Shown here one piece after another: positions 1-8,242 of a stretch of DNA of 64,000 bases (its first letter is position 1; the number at the start of each line of letters is the position of its first letter). The DNA lies in the NCBI GenBank assembly GCA_030428945.1, contig JAUIEC010000004.1, forward strand, positions 1 through 64,000. The letters run 5' to 3'. The translations under genes and the position numbers were made by a program. The notes under the pieces are model-generated. The model was not told the origin of the DNA. It was given only the letters and a program-made list of their open reading frames with translations, and did no database searches. Origin of the DNA: Phycisphaerae bacterium. GTDB lineage: Bacteria > Planctomycetota > Phycisphaerae > UBA1845 > Fen-1342.

Positions 1-380
1 CGTCCGAGTCGCAGACGCCGTCGCCATCGCTGTCGTCGTTGGCATCGAGCGGACAGGCGTCGCAGAAGTTCGGCACGCCGTCGCCGTCGGTGTCATCGCT
101 GTCGTTGCCACCGGGGCAGATGTCGTCCGAGTCGCAGACACCGTCGCCATCGCTGTCGTCGTTGGCATCGAGCGGGCAGGCGTCGCAGAAGTTCGGCACG
201 CCGTCACCGTCGGTGTCATCGCTGTCGTTGCCACCGGGGCAGATGTCGTCCGAATCGCAGACGCCGTCTCCGTCGCTGTCGTCGTTGGCATCGAGCGGGC
301 AGGCGTCGCAGAAGTCCGGCACGCCGTCGCCGTCCGTGTCGATGTTGTCATCGCCACCGGGGCAGATGTCGTCCTGATCG
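1..380 (-). repeat. 123-bp tandem DNA repeat encoding thrombospondin type 3 units
   Basis: The motif beginning GCATCGAGCGG recurs at 42, 165 and 288, an exact 123-base (41-codon) period. Copies are nearly identical at the DNA level, apart from a few third-position changes and one F-to-S type difference in the last unit. The array continues past the left edge. Such near-identity suggests recent unequal exchange or assembly collapse. Confidence 0.9.
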
Positions 381-2764
381 CAGACGCCGTCGCCGTCCGC
401 ATCGTCACAGCCGACCGGGACGCAGTCGACGCCGGTGATCAGCACCGCGTCGAGACCCGATTCGTTGATGCTCTGCGGGTCGGCGTCATTGGTGCCGAAG
501 CGGATCTGCATGTCGGCCGAGAGGCTCAGGCCGGCACCGGTGATGTCGGCCTGGGTGATCGTGTTCGAGCGCCACAGCAGGCCGCCGTCGGTGTCGTGCC
601 GGTCGACTTCGACCCAGCCGCCGCCGCCGATGTTGTCGCGCATCTCGACCAGGATCCGGTCGCTGCCGTCGGTGTTGGTCAGCCGCAGGAAGTAGTCGTA
701 GCTGATTTCTACGCCGGACAGGCCGTCGAGGTCGAAGCTCGGCGAGGTCAGGATGACTTCACCGCCGTCGACGTCCGTGTTGCCGTTGGCGTTCTCGGTC
801 AGGTAGCACTGTCCGCTGCCGTCCGAGTCCGAAGCCGGGTCGTAGGCCCAGCCGCTGTCGTCGACCGGAACGCCTCGCTCCCAGTCGCCGCTGCTCGGGC
901 CGCCCGAAGTGCTGGCCGTCCAGCCCTGGTCGGTCTCGAAGTTGTCGTCGAGCACCGTCGTCAGCGCGCCGACGTCGGTCGTGAAGGTCCCGACGGACGG
1001 GGCCGTGATCGTGCCGCTGACCGAGGCCTGGGCGCTGACGTAGTACTCGGCCAGGTCGCCGCAGTCGACCGCCGGCATGGTCGCGGTGAACGAGTCGCCG
1101 CCCAGCGGGGTCATCGTGATCGTCTGGAAACTGCCGCCGTCGAAGCGGTAGTGCAGCGTCTCGCTGCCGGGCGTGACCGATTCCTCGCCGTCGAGGATGT
1201 CGGCCGTCACGGTGATCGCCGTCCCGGGGGTGACGATCGACGGGATCGCCGAGGTCACCGTGATGGTGGCCTCGTTGAAGGTCGTCTCGAGGAAGATCGA
1301 CAGGTCGTAGCGCTGCACGTTGTTGGTGCCGCCCGGGAAGACCCGCACGAAGTAGGTGCCCGGGAAGGGCAGGTTCGCGTTGGCCACCTCGGGAACGCCG
1401 GCCCCGTTGATGTCGGCCGTGTCGAAGATCGTCGCCCCGTTCGTGTCGATGATCTGCACCCCGAGATCGTTGACCGTCAGCGCGTTGAAGGTCGAGCCGG
1501 TGTTGCACTGCGAAGTCTGGGGACCTTCGATGTAGGTCGTTCCGAGCGGGGTCATCGTCACCGTGACCTCGCGGCTGCTCGGGATCGTGAAGGCGTAGAA
1601 GTCCACGTCGGTGTTGCTGTCGCAACTGACGTTCAGCACCTCGGTCGTGCCGTCCGGCAGGCTGCCCAGCGGCGTGGCCGTGCCGGGCGTGTCGTTGTGC
1701 TCGAAGCGGTCGCCATAGTGCCGCTGCGCGTTCAGGATGTCGTCTTCCTGCGGGCCGTCGAAGCCCAGGTTGATGAACGGCTCCATCAGCTTGGTGCCGG
1801 CCACCGGGCAGACGTGCAACTGCCCCATCCCGTGCCCGTGCTCGTGGTAGAGGATGTTCCGCAGGCGGAGCGAACTGCTCGACGTATCGAAGTAGAAGTT
1901 GTCGGCCGTGTCGATGACCATGTCCCCGTCTTCGGGGAAGTTGTTGTAGGCCAGGACACCGCTGTTGCCGTCGATCGGGATGCCGGCCATCCGCAGGTCA
2001 CCACGAACACCGAGCACGCCCGGAAGACCGTTCAGGTCGACGCCGTCGTCGTTGTTCTCGCGGATGTAGGTTACGCCGCACAGGTCGCCCCACCCGGCGA
2101 AGATCTCGTCATAGATCGGCTGCCAGACCGCCGGCGAGCCGTAGATCCCGTTCAGGAACGAGAACATCGTGCTGTTGCCGGTCACGCCGATCAGGTCCGG
2201 GACGAACGTGCCGTCCGGAACGAAGCTGTAGGTCAGCGTGGTCGGATCGCCCTGGCCCAGGCCGCCCGGGTCGGTGGCCGTGTCACCCCAACGGGCCGTC
2301 TGCTGGAAACGCGTGCCCTGCAGCGCCGCGTGGAAGGCCTCGACGACCTCTTCCTGCGTGTCCGGCGTGAAGCACAGCGCCAGAATCGGGCCACGCTCGG
2401 CCGTCACCTCGGCGATCCGGGCGATCATCTTCCGGTGAAGCGGGGAGAGACGGTCCCAGGTTTCGGGCGTGATCCGGCCCTCGACCTTGCGGAACAGGGC
2501 GTCCTGGCCGAGCGGGGCCGGGGCCCCGGCGTGCAGCTTCTCGAGGATTCGCTGCTGATGGCTCGCCGGCAGGGCCTGGAAGGTCTGGGCGACCATCATC
2601 TGGCGGGCCCGCTGGTCGCGCTCAGCCCTGGCCGCGTCCGCGACCGACTGCACGCCCAGCGACCGGGTCACCGGCGGGGCGGTCGGGTTGGTCCAGGTCC
2701 AGGCCGCGGCACAGGTGGCCGCCAGCCCCATCAGCGCGAAGCCGCGCCGTGTCCATCCAGTCAT
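1..2764 (-). CDS. Secreted metzincin-type metalloprotease with PPC domain and thrombospondin type 3 repeats (C-terminus off the left edge)
   Basis: At least 921 residues, with no stop before the window edge. The ATG at 2764 follows a GGGAG ribosome binding site. The N-terminus has twin arginines and a hydrophobic segment (about residues 6-22), as in an export signal. Residues 307-317 read HEHGHGMGQLH, an exact HExxHxxGxxH zinc motif, with a Met about ten residues later that could form the Met-turn (KLMEP). About residues 340-440 resemble a bacterial pre-peptidase C-terminal (PPC) domain. A lectin-like or jelly-roll stretch follows (about 600-780). From about residue 790 to the edge there are Asp-rich DxDxDGxxD thrombospondin type 3 repeats that bind calcium in known proteins. 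It is probably secreted or surface-bound. The substrate cannot be inferred. The gene is divergent from vgrG and shows no link to it. Confidence 0.85.
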   Translation of the reverse strand, partial: MTGWTRRGFALMGLAATCAAAWTWTNPTAPPVTRSLGVQSVADAARAERDQRARQMMVAQTFQALPASHQQRILEKLHAGAPAPLGQDALFRKVEGRITPETWDRLSPLHRKMIARIAEVTAERGPILALCFTPDTQEEVVEAFHAALQGTRFQQTARWGDTATDPGGLGQGDPTTLTYSFVPDGTFVPDLIGVTGNSTMFSFLNGIYGSPAVWQPIYDEIFAGWGDLCGVTYIRENNDDGVDLNGLPGVLGVRGDLRMAGIPIDGNSGVLAYNNFPEDGDMVIDTADNFYFDTSSSSLRLRNILYHEHGHGMGQLHVCPVAGTKLMEPFINLGFDGPQEDDILNAQRHYGDRFEHNDTPGTATPLGSLPDGTTEVLNVSCDSNTDVDFYAFTIPSSREVTVTMTPLGTTYIEGPQTSQCNTGSTFNALTVNDLGVQIIDTNGATIFDTADINGAGVPEVANANLPFPGTYFVRVFPGGTNNVQRYDLSIFLETTFNEATITVTSAIPSIVTPGTAITVTADILDGEESVTPGSETLHYRFDGGSFQTITMTPLGGDSFTATMPAVDCGDLAEYYVSAQASVSGTITAPSVGTFTTDVGALTTVLDDNFETDQGWTASTSGGPSSGDWERGVPVDDSGWAYDPASDSDGSGQCYLTENANGNTDVDGGEVILTSPSFDLDGLSGVEISYDYFLRLTNTDGSDRILVEMRDNIGGGGWVEVDRHDTDGGLLWRSNTITQADITGAGLSLSADMQIRFGTNDADPQSINESGLDAVLITGVDCVPVGCDDADGDGVCDQDDICPGGDDNIDTDGDGVPDFCDACPLDANDDSDGDGVCDSDDICPGGNDSDDTDGDGVPNFCDACPLDANDDSDGDGVCDSDDICPGGNDSDDTDGDGVPNFCDACPLDANDDSDGDGVCDSD

Positions 2765-3088
2765 CTTTCTAGCTCCCTGTGTTGCCCGCATGAGGTGGGG
2801 TGCGGCACCGCCTCCCAACGGTGAAACCGCGGCTCCCAGGCCGTAATCCGGGCAGGTCCCTCGCTGTGCGTGAGCAGAACGCTCGTCCACCATCCTAGCA
2901 CGCCCGTCCGCAAAGTGTTACCGAAATCGTTCGCCGGCCCGAACGTCCGGTAGTCCGTCCGTCCCGGCCACCCCGGGCGGGGGAGGAAATTCCACCGAAA
3001 GCGCGGCCGGTGAACCGCGTTGGATGGCTCAGCCCCCGGGTGCCACGGCATGTGGCCCTGGCCTGGGGGTCCTGAAGGAGTCTCGCGG
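2765..3088. other. Intergenic region between divergent protease and vgrG genes
   Basis: 324 bases with no supportable ORF in either strand. It must carry promoters for both divergent genes, but I see no clear -35/-10 pair. The only recognisable site is the GAAGGAG ribosome binding site at 3074-3080 ahead of vgrG. Confidence 0.5.
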
Positions 3089-5347
3089 ATGCAGACGGCC
3101 GCCAATGTTGCCAGCCTGACGTTTGAGGTCGAGGGCCTGGGCGAGGACGACCTGCGGGTGGTCCGGATGGAAGGCAGCGAGCAGCTTGGGGCCCTGTTCG
3201 GCTACCGGCTGGAGCTGTGCAGCCCGCGGAGCGACCTGCGTCCGCCGCAGATGCTCAAGGCGGCGGCCCGCCTGGAGATCGGCGGTCCGCGGGGCGTCCG
3301 CACGCGACGGGGCATCATTCGTTCATTCGAGTGCCTCGGGTCGGATGCGACCTGGCACCATTACGCGGTCGAGTTCGTGCCGGTGCACTGGCTGCTCGGC
3401 AAGCGGGTCGGCTCGCGGATCTTCCAGGCCCACAACTGCGAAGACATGACGGTGCCGGGCATCGTCAGCAAGGTTTTCCGCGACGCGGGCCTGCCGGAGG
3501 AGTCGTTCCGCTTCGTGCTGCACGGGGACTACGAGGCCCGCGACTACGTCGTGCAGTACCGCGAGTCCGAACTCGACTTCGCCCTGCGGTTGCTGGAAGA
3601 GGAAGGCATCTTCATCTTCTTCGAAGAGACCGAGCACGCCACGCGGATGGTGCTGGCCGATCACCCCGACGCCCACCCGCAGCAGCCCGACGGTTTCGAA
3701 CTGCGGGCGGCCGACTCGCTCGAACGCGAGGACGACGACTGGTTCACGCGCCTGCACGAGCGCGGCGCGATCGAGCACGGGGCCGTCACGCTCGATGACT
3801 TCTCGTTCCGCCAGCCGGGACAGGACCTGGCCGTGACCCGCGCGGGTGACGACTTCGCGACCCTGCCGCACAGCGACTATCCCGGCCGCTTCAGCGAGCG
3901 CGAGGCCGGCGAGCGCCTGGCCGGCATCCGCCTGGAGGCCTGGCAGGCCGCCCGGCACCGCCTGGAACTGCAGGGCGATGTCCGCAGCCTGGCCGCCGGC
4001 GACAGCTTCACGCTCGACGCCCTGACCAACCCGCAGTACGACGGCCAGTACGTTGTCGTCGGCCTGCGTCTCTCGGCCCATCAGCCGCAGAGCCTCGGCC
4101 AGCAGGTTTCCGGCAACGAGGTCAACACCCTGCGGGTCGTCTTCGAGGTGCTGCCGGCCACCACGCCGTTCCGTCCACAGCAGACCACGCCGCGGCCGAC
4201 GGTTCGCGGCAGCCAGACGGCGATCGTGGTCGGTCCGCAGGAAGAGGAGATCTACACCGACCAGTACGGCCGCGTGAAGGTCCAGTTCCCGTGGGACGGG
4301 GAGGGCACATTCAACGAAAACAGTTCGTGCTGGATCCGCGTCAGCCAGGGTTCGGCCGGCGGGCAGTATGGCATGCTGTTCCTGCCGCGGGTCGGGCACG
4401 AGGTGATCGTCGACTTCCTCGAGGGCAACCCCGACCGCCCGATCATCACCGGCCGGGTCTACAACCGCGACCAGATGCCGCCGTACACGCTGCCGGAAGA
4501 GAAGACCCGCAGCGGGATCAAGACGCACAGCAGCAAGGGTGGCGGCGGTGCCAACGAAATCTGCTTCGAGGACGCCAAGGACAACGAGCAGTTGAGCCTG
4601 TTCGCCGAGCGTGATCTGCACGTCCGCACGAAGCGCGACCGGGTCGAGACGACCTCGCGTTCGCTGCACGAGCGGGTCGGCGGCTCGTCGTTCGAGCAGG
4701 TGGCCGGGCACAAGCACCTGTACATCAAGAAGGACCAGACCAAGGTGGTTCGCGGCAAGTCGATCGAGTGCTTCCAGGATCACCGGGTGATCCTGACCGA
4801 GATGCAGTCGATGCAGCGGGCCAGCGAGCAGTGGGCCCTGAAGGCCGATCAGAACGTGGTGATCGACGCCGACCAGGGCATCACGCTCAAGTGCGGCGGG
4901 AACTTCATCACGATCGACCAGAGCGGGATCTGGCTGAACGGCACGCACGTCGGGCTGAACAGCGGCGGGTCGGCGATTCCGATCGTCGAGCCCGAATGGG
5001 AACTCGACCTGAAGTCGCCGCGCTCGGCCGACAAGAACACCCCGGGCCAGGACACGCGCTACGACGGCGGCGGCGATCAGCCCAGGCCGATCGAGCCGGG
5101 CCCGAACAACGACGACGACGACCCGACCGACGACGACAAGAAGACCTCGTGGATCGAGATCGAGATGGTCGACGAACTCGGCCGGCCCTGGAAGGGCGAG
5201 GCCTACGAGATCGAAGAGCCCGACGGAAAGATCCACAAGGGCAGCCTGGACCAGGATGGCCGGGCCCACGTGCGGGTCGCCGACCCCGGGGTCTGCCAGA
5301 TCCGCTTCCCGAAACTTGACGCCGCGACCTGGAGACGCAGCCAATGA
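3089..5347 (+). CDS. vgrG: Type VI secretion spike protein VgrG with C-terminal TTR-like extension
   Basis: 752 residues. The start is ATG 3089, eight bases after GAAGGAG; an upstream in-frame ATG at 3020 has no such site. VgrG trimers form the puncturing spike of the type VI machine. Residues 1-375 match the gp27-like part. About 378-470 form the gp5 OB-fold, with the family signatures EEEIYTDQYGRVKVQF, NSSCWIRVSQGSAG and FLEGNPDRPIITGRVYN. About 475-655 give the repetitive beta-helix region starting GIKTHSSKGGGGANEI. A Pro/Asp-rich linker (about 655-685) leads to a C-terminal beta-sandwich (about 687-740; WIEIEMVDELGRPWKGEA), like the transthyretin-like domains that dock effectors on some VgrGs. 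The stop overlaps the next start (ATGA). No other type VI structural gene lies in the window. Confidence 0.95.
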   Translation: MQTAANVASLTFEVEGLGEDDLRVVRMEGSEQLGALFGYRLELCSPRSDLRPPQMLKAAARLEIGGPRGVRTRRGIIRSFECLGSDATWHHYAVEFVPVHWLLGKRVGSRIFQAHNCEDMTVPGIVSKVFRDAGLPEESFRFVLHGDYEARDYVVQYRESELDFALRLLEEEGIFIFFEETEHATRMVLADHPDAHPQQPDGFELRAADSLEREDDDWFTRLHERGAIEHGAVTLDDFSFRQPGQDLAVTRAGDDFATLPHSDYPGRFSEREAGERLAGIRLEAWQAARHRLELQGDVRSLAAGDSFTLDALTNPQYDGQYVVVGLRLSAHQPQSLGQQVSGNEVNTLRVVFEVLPATTPFRPQQTTPRPTVRGSQTAIVVGPQEEEIYTDQYGRVKVQFPWDGEGTFNENSSCWIRVSQGSAGGQYGMLFLPRVGHEVIVDFLEGNPDRPIITGRVYNRDQMPPYTLPEEKTRSGIKTHSSKGGGGANEICFEDAKDNEQLSLFAERDLHVRTKRDRVETTSRSLHERVGGSSFEQVAGHKHLYIKKDQTKVVRGKSIECFQDHRVILTEMQSMQRASEQWALKADQNVVIDADQGITLKCGGNFITIDQSGIWLNGTHVGLNSGGSAIPIVEPEWELDLKSPRSADKNTPGQDTRYDGGGDQPRPIEPGPNNDDDDPTDDDKKTSWIEIEMVDELGRPWKGEAYEIEEPDGKIHKGSLDQDGRAHVRVADPGVCQIRFPKLDAATWRRSQ

Positions 5348-6123
5348 GCACCGCGCCGCAGTTGACGCCTTTCGAAGATCCGTTCGCCCAGGCCCTCCAG
5401 CGGGCCCTGCGGAAGAAGCAGCCCGCCGCCGCGGCCACGCCGCAGGGCGAGAGCGAACCGGCCGTGACGCTGCCGGCCCCGGTCGGCGAGGGTGACTACC
5501 TCGTCCGCGAGAACGACTGCCTGTCGACGATCGCGGCCGAGACCGGCCACCTGTGGCAGACGATCTGGGACGAGCCGGCCAACCGCGTCGTCCGCGAGGT
5601 CCGCCGCGACCCGAACGTGCTGGCGACCGGAGACCGCCTGACGATTCCGCCGCTGCGGCAGAAGAGCGAGCCGGGGCAGACCGAGGTCCGCCACCGCTTC
5701 GTGCGGATCGGGCAGCCGACGGTCTTCCGGCTGCGCCTGGCCGACAACGGCCGCCCGCTGGCGAACCAGCCGTACCAGTTGAAGTTCGATCGGGGCGAGG
5801 CGTTCAGCAACGCGACGAACAGCGAGGGTCTGATGGAGGCCCCGGTGCCGCCGCAGGCCCGGACCGGCACGCTCGAGATCGGAACGGGTGACGAGGTGCG
5901 GACCTACCAGCTTTCGTTCGGCGCGCTGGAACCGCTGACGCACCTGGAGGGAATTCAGCAGCGGCTGCGGAACCTGGGCCTGTACGCCGGCCCGATCGAC
6001 GGCGCCCTCAGCAAGCGGCTGACCCGCGGGCTGAAGGCCTTCCAGCGGCAGCAGAAGCTGCCGGTCAGTGGACAACCCGACGCGGCGACCTGTGAGCGCC
6101 TCGAGAAGGAGCACGGATCATGA
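5344..6123 (+). CDS. LysM and peptidoglycan-binding domain protein, likely VgrG-linked adaptor
   Basis: 259 residues. The start codon overlaps the vgrG stop (ATGA), so translation is probably coupled. Residues 50-103 form a LysM-like domain (GDYLVRENDCLSTIA to GDRLTIPPL). About 110-195 form a beta-rich domain with the phrase ADNGRPLANQPYQL, similar in style to the extension on VgrG. Residues 200-258 are a peptidoglycan-binding PG_binding_1 repeat (IQQRLRNLGLYAGPIDG). No signal peptide is visible, which fits a protein carried by a secretion spike rather than the Sec system. It could bind cell wall in the target or bridge VgrG to the next protein. No catalytic motif is seen. The role is inferred from domains and position. 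Confidence 0.8.
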   Translation: MSTAPQLTPFEDPFAQALQRALRKKQPAAAATPQGESEPAVTLPAPVGEGDYLVRENDCLSTIAAETGHLWQTIWDEPANRVVREVRRDPNVLATGDRLTIPPLRQKSEPGQTEVRHRFVRIGQPTVFRLRLADNGRPLANQPYQLKFDRGEAFSNATNSEGLMEAPVPPQARTGTLEIGTGDEVRTYQLSFGALEPLTHLEGIQQRLRNLGLYAGPIDGALSKRLTRGLKAFQRQQKLPVSGQPDAATCERLEKEHGS

Positions 6124-7502
6124 GTGAGCAGACCCTGCACGTTGCCCGTTCGGTCGCCGAGCACGACACCGCCAACGCGGTCGATCGGGCCACCGTGATC
6201 GTCGACCGGGTCGAGGTCTACTTTCACAACGATACCTACGCGGCCGCGCCGGAGGGGACCTATCCGGACAAGTGGCGTCCGCTGTTTCCGTACGACACCG
6301 ACGAGGTCAGCCTGGTCGCGATCATCTGGGCCAGGGCCGAGGGCGAGGACGAGTTCAAGCCGTACTGCGGCGAGGGCTTCCGCAACGACGGGCACTACTA
6401 CGCCCCGTGCGAGAAGCGTCCGTCGCCGAAGTTCAACGGCGTTCCGCATGACTGGCGCGAGGCGCTGCTTGATGATCGCCTGCCGGACGAAGTTGAGGAA
6501 GTGCAGGCCTGGCCGTGGACCGGGATCGACATGCAGTTCGAATGGCAGCAGCTCGACTTCCACGGCGAAGGCGGCAACGGCGGGCGCGACTACACCTACG
6601 ACCCGCCGAAGCTGGTGCGGATGACCACCTTCCCGAAGGGCAGCGAGAACAGCGACGACGCGATCGCCAGCGAGAAGTTCATCCACGACTGGGACATCCC
6701 GCTGTCGGGCGAGTTCGGCACGCGGCGGTTTCGCGTGGTGGTCGGCCTGTCCGAAGAGGTGCAGCTTTCGAAGAAGCACGCCCGGATCGCCGACCAGGAG
6801 CACACGCTGAAGCTCTGCAACGACTTCGCGCAGAAGATCACCTCGCGCCGCCGGGAAGGGTCGCGCGGCTATGCCGAACGCGGCTTCGCCCTGCGTCTGT
6901 CGGTCCGCAAGGACATCGTCCCGCAGGCCCGCAACGACTACATGACCGAGACGCTTCGCTGGGGAACCGCGTTCGTCAACACCGCCTATGACAACGGCGG
7001 GCACTGGTTCGGCGGCCGCGAGGCGGTCCAGGCCAATCAGCGGGGCGGCGGCGTCTACGGCGGGCACGGGATCGACTGCAACGGCTTCATCTGCGGGGCG
7101 GCGATGCTGGCCGGGATGCCGGGCTACGCCGCGATCCCGTTCGAGGAGTACCTCGAGCAGCACAAGGACTCGAAGAAGAGCGAGGAGGAACTGGAGCAGG
7201 AATGGAGCAAGGCCCGCCGCCGCTACCGCTACGCTCCGATGTTCCGCAAACGCCGCTACTACAAGGGCGCCCCGGTCACCAACGAGGACCTGCGGCCGGG
7301 CGACATGCTCGACTTCCTGCACGAGAGCCACGTCGCCCTCGTCTGGCAGGTCGACGCCGACGGCAGCATCTGGATCCTCGACTCCAGCGGCAGCCGGCAG
7401 GGCGTCAGCATTCACAAGACCGGCAAGAAGCTTCGCAACATTCACAAGATGTGCCAACTGGTCGACCTGACCGACCCGCAGCCCCGCCCGTGGGAGGAAT
7501 AA
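6120..7502 (+). CDS. Candidate type VI effector with NlpC/P60-like C-terminal domain
   Basis: 460 residues. The start overlaps the previous stop (ATGA), with AAGGAG upstream. The N-terminal 270 residues are of unknown family. From about 275 the protein resembles an NlpC/P60 papain-like fold: GIDCNGFICG places a likely nucleophile at Cys320. The segment RPGDMLDFLHESHVALVW places a candidate catalytic His at 404 (His401 is the alternative), followed by WILDSSGSRQGV. Enzymes of this fold cut gamma-D-glutamyl-diaminopimelate or related amide bonds in peptidoglycan. No Sec or Tat signal is present. Its place between vgrG, a wall-binding protein and a PAAR protein suggests a cell-wall-degrading cargo. 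Another papain-fold activity is possible, because the N-terminal half is unrecognised and the match is only by motif. Confidence 0.7.
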   Translation: MSEQTLHVARSVAEHDTANAVDRATVIVDRVEVYFHNDTYAAAPEGTYPDKWRPLFPYDTDEVSLVAIIWARAEGEDEFKPYCGEGFRNDGHYYAPCEKRPSPKFNGVPHDWREALLDDRLPDEVEEVQAWPWTGIDMQFEWQQLDFHGEGGNGGRDYTYDPPKLVRMTTFPKGSENSDDAIASEKFIHDWDIPLSGEFGTRRFRVVVGLSEEVQLSKKHARIADQEHTLKLCNDFAQKITSRRREGSRGYAERGFALRLSVRKDIVPQARNDYMTETLRWGTAFVNTAYDNGGHWFGGREAVQANQRGGGVYGGHGIDCNGFICGAAMLAGMPGYAAIPFEEYLEQHKDSKKSEEELEQEWSKARRRYRYAPMFRKRRYYKGAPVTNEDLRPGDMLDFLHESHVALVWQVDADGSIWILDSSGSRQGVSIHKTGKKLRNIHKMCQLVDLTDPQPRPWEE

Positions 7503-7507
7503 GCAGC

Positions 7508-8140
7508 ATGTTCGCCGCACGCATCAGCGACGCCGTCGCCCACCCCGGCCCCAACGTTCTGACCGGCGGACCCGGCAGCCCCGACGTCAAGATCGGCGGA
7601 CTGCGGGCTTGGCGGGCCGTCCCGGCCGCACTCGGCTCGGCGCTCGAAGCCGCCTCGGAGGTCATCATGGCACTGCTGGACGCGCCGTCACTGAACCCGG
7701 TCGCGGTCGAACTGGCGATGCCCGGCGTCAACGCCGCCTTCGACGCCGGCGTGGCCAACAGCGACAACCCGGCCGCGGCGACCGCGACCGGCGCCGCCCT
7801 GGAAACACTCGCGGTCGGGACCGACCTGCTGAACACGGCCTGGACGAGCGCGTCCGCGGCACCGGGCGGGCAGCCGGCCGCGGACGAAGCCTACACCGAG
7901 GGCTTCCAGGCGCTGCTGGCAACGGCGGCCGCGGCCGCGTTCGCGGCGATGACGCTGGGCCTCGACACGCATGCCTGCGCGTGCGGCCCGATTCCGCACG
8001 GTCCGGGGGTCGTGACCTCGGCCAGCAAGACCGTCTCGGTCAACGGGCTGCCGCTGGCACGCCAGGGTGACCAGGTCACCGAAGCCGCCGGCGGCGCCAA
8101 TCCGATCATGATGGGCTATCCAAAGGTTAGTGTTGGCTAA
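7508..8140 (+). CDS. PAAR-like spike-tip protein
   Basis: 210 residues from ATG 7508, preceded by GGAGGA and five bases after the effector stop. The C-terminal third has PAAR-style text (HGPGVVTSASKTVSVNGLPLARQGD), the pattern that forms the sharpened cone on VgrG trimers. A shorter PAAR-like stretch (VLTGGPGSPDVKIGGLRAWR) lies near residue 20. Between them is an Ala-rich segment of about 110 residues with a hydrophobic run (FQALLATAAAAAFAAMTLGLD). CACGPIPH supplies possible zinc ligands. The protein completes the tip of the cassette. The split arrangement, with Ala-rich helices between two PAAR-like parts, is unusual for a bare PAAR protein. Confidence 0.8.
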   Translation: MFAARISDAVAHPGPNVLTGGPGSPDVKIGGLRAWRAVPAALGSALEAASEVIMALLDAPSLNPVAVELAMPGVNAAFDAGVANSDNPAAATATGAALETLAVGTDLLNTAWTSASAAPGGQPAADEAYTEGFQALLATAAAAAFAAMTLGLDTHACACGPIPHGPGVVTSASKTVSVNGLPLARQGDQVTEAAGGANPIMMGYPKVSVG

Positions 8141-8242
8141 GCTTCCGCACGGGGTTAGGATACCAGCGTCAGTTGTATGATCTAAGCGAAGCTCGTTTGG
8201 CGTATCGTCAATGAACGTGAAATCCTGAACGGGGCTGCAAAC

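Noticed and set aside
596..2824. Very long open frame on the + strand opposite the protease gene
   Set aside because: It mirrors the codon structure of the minus-strand gene, is full of Val/Arg/Asp low-complexity sequence and has no domain. The minus-strand product has clear protease motifs.
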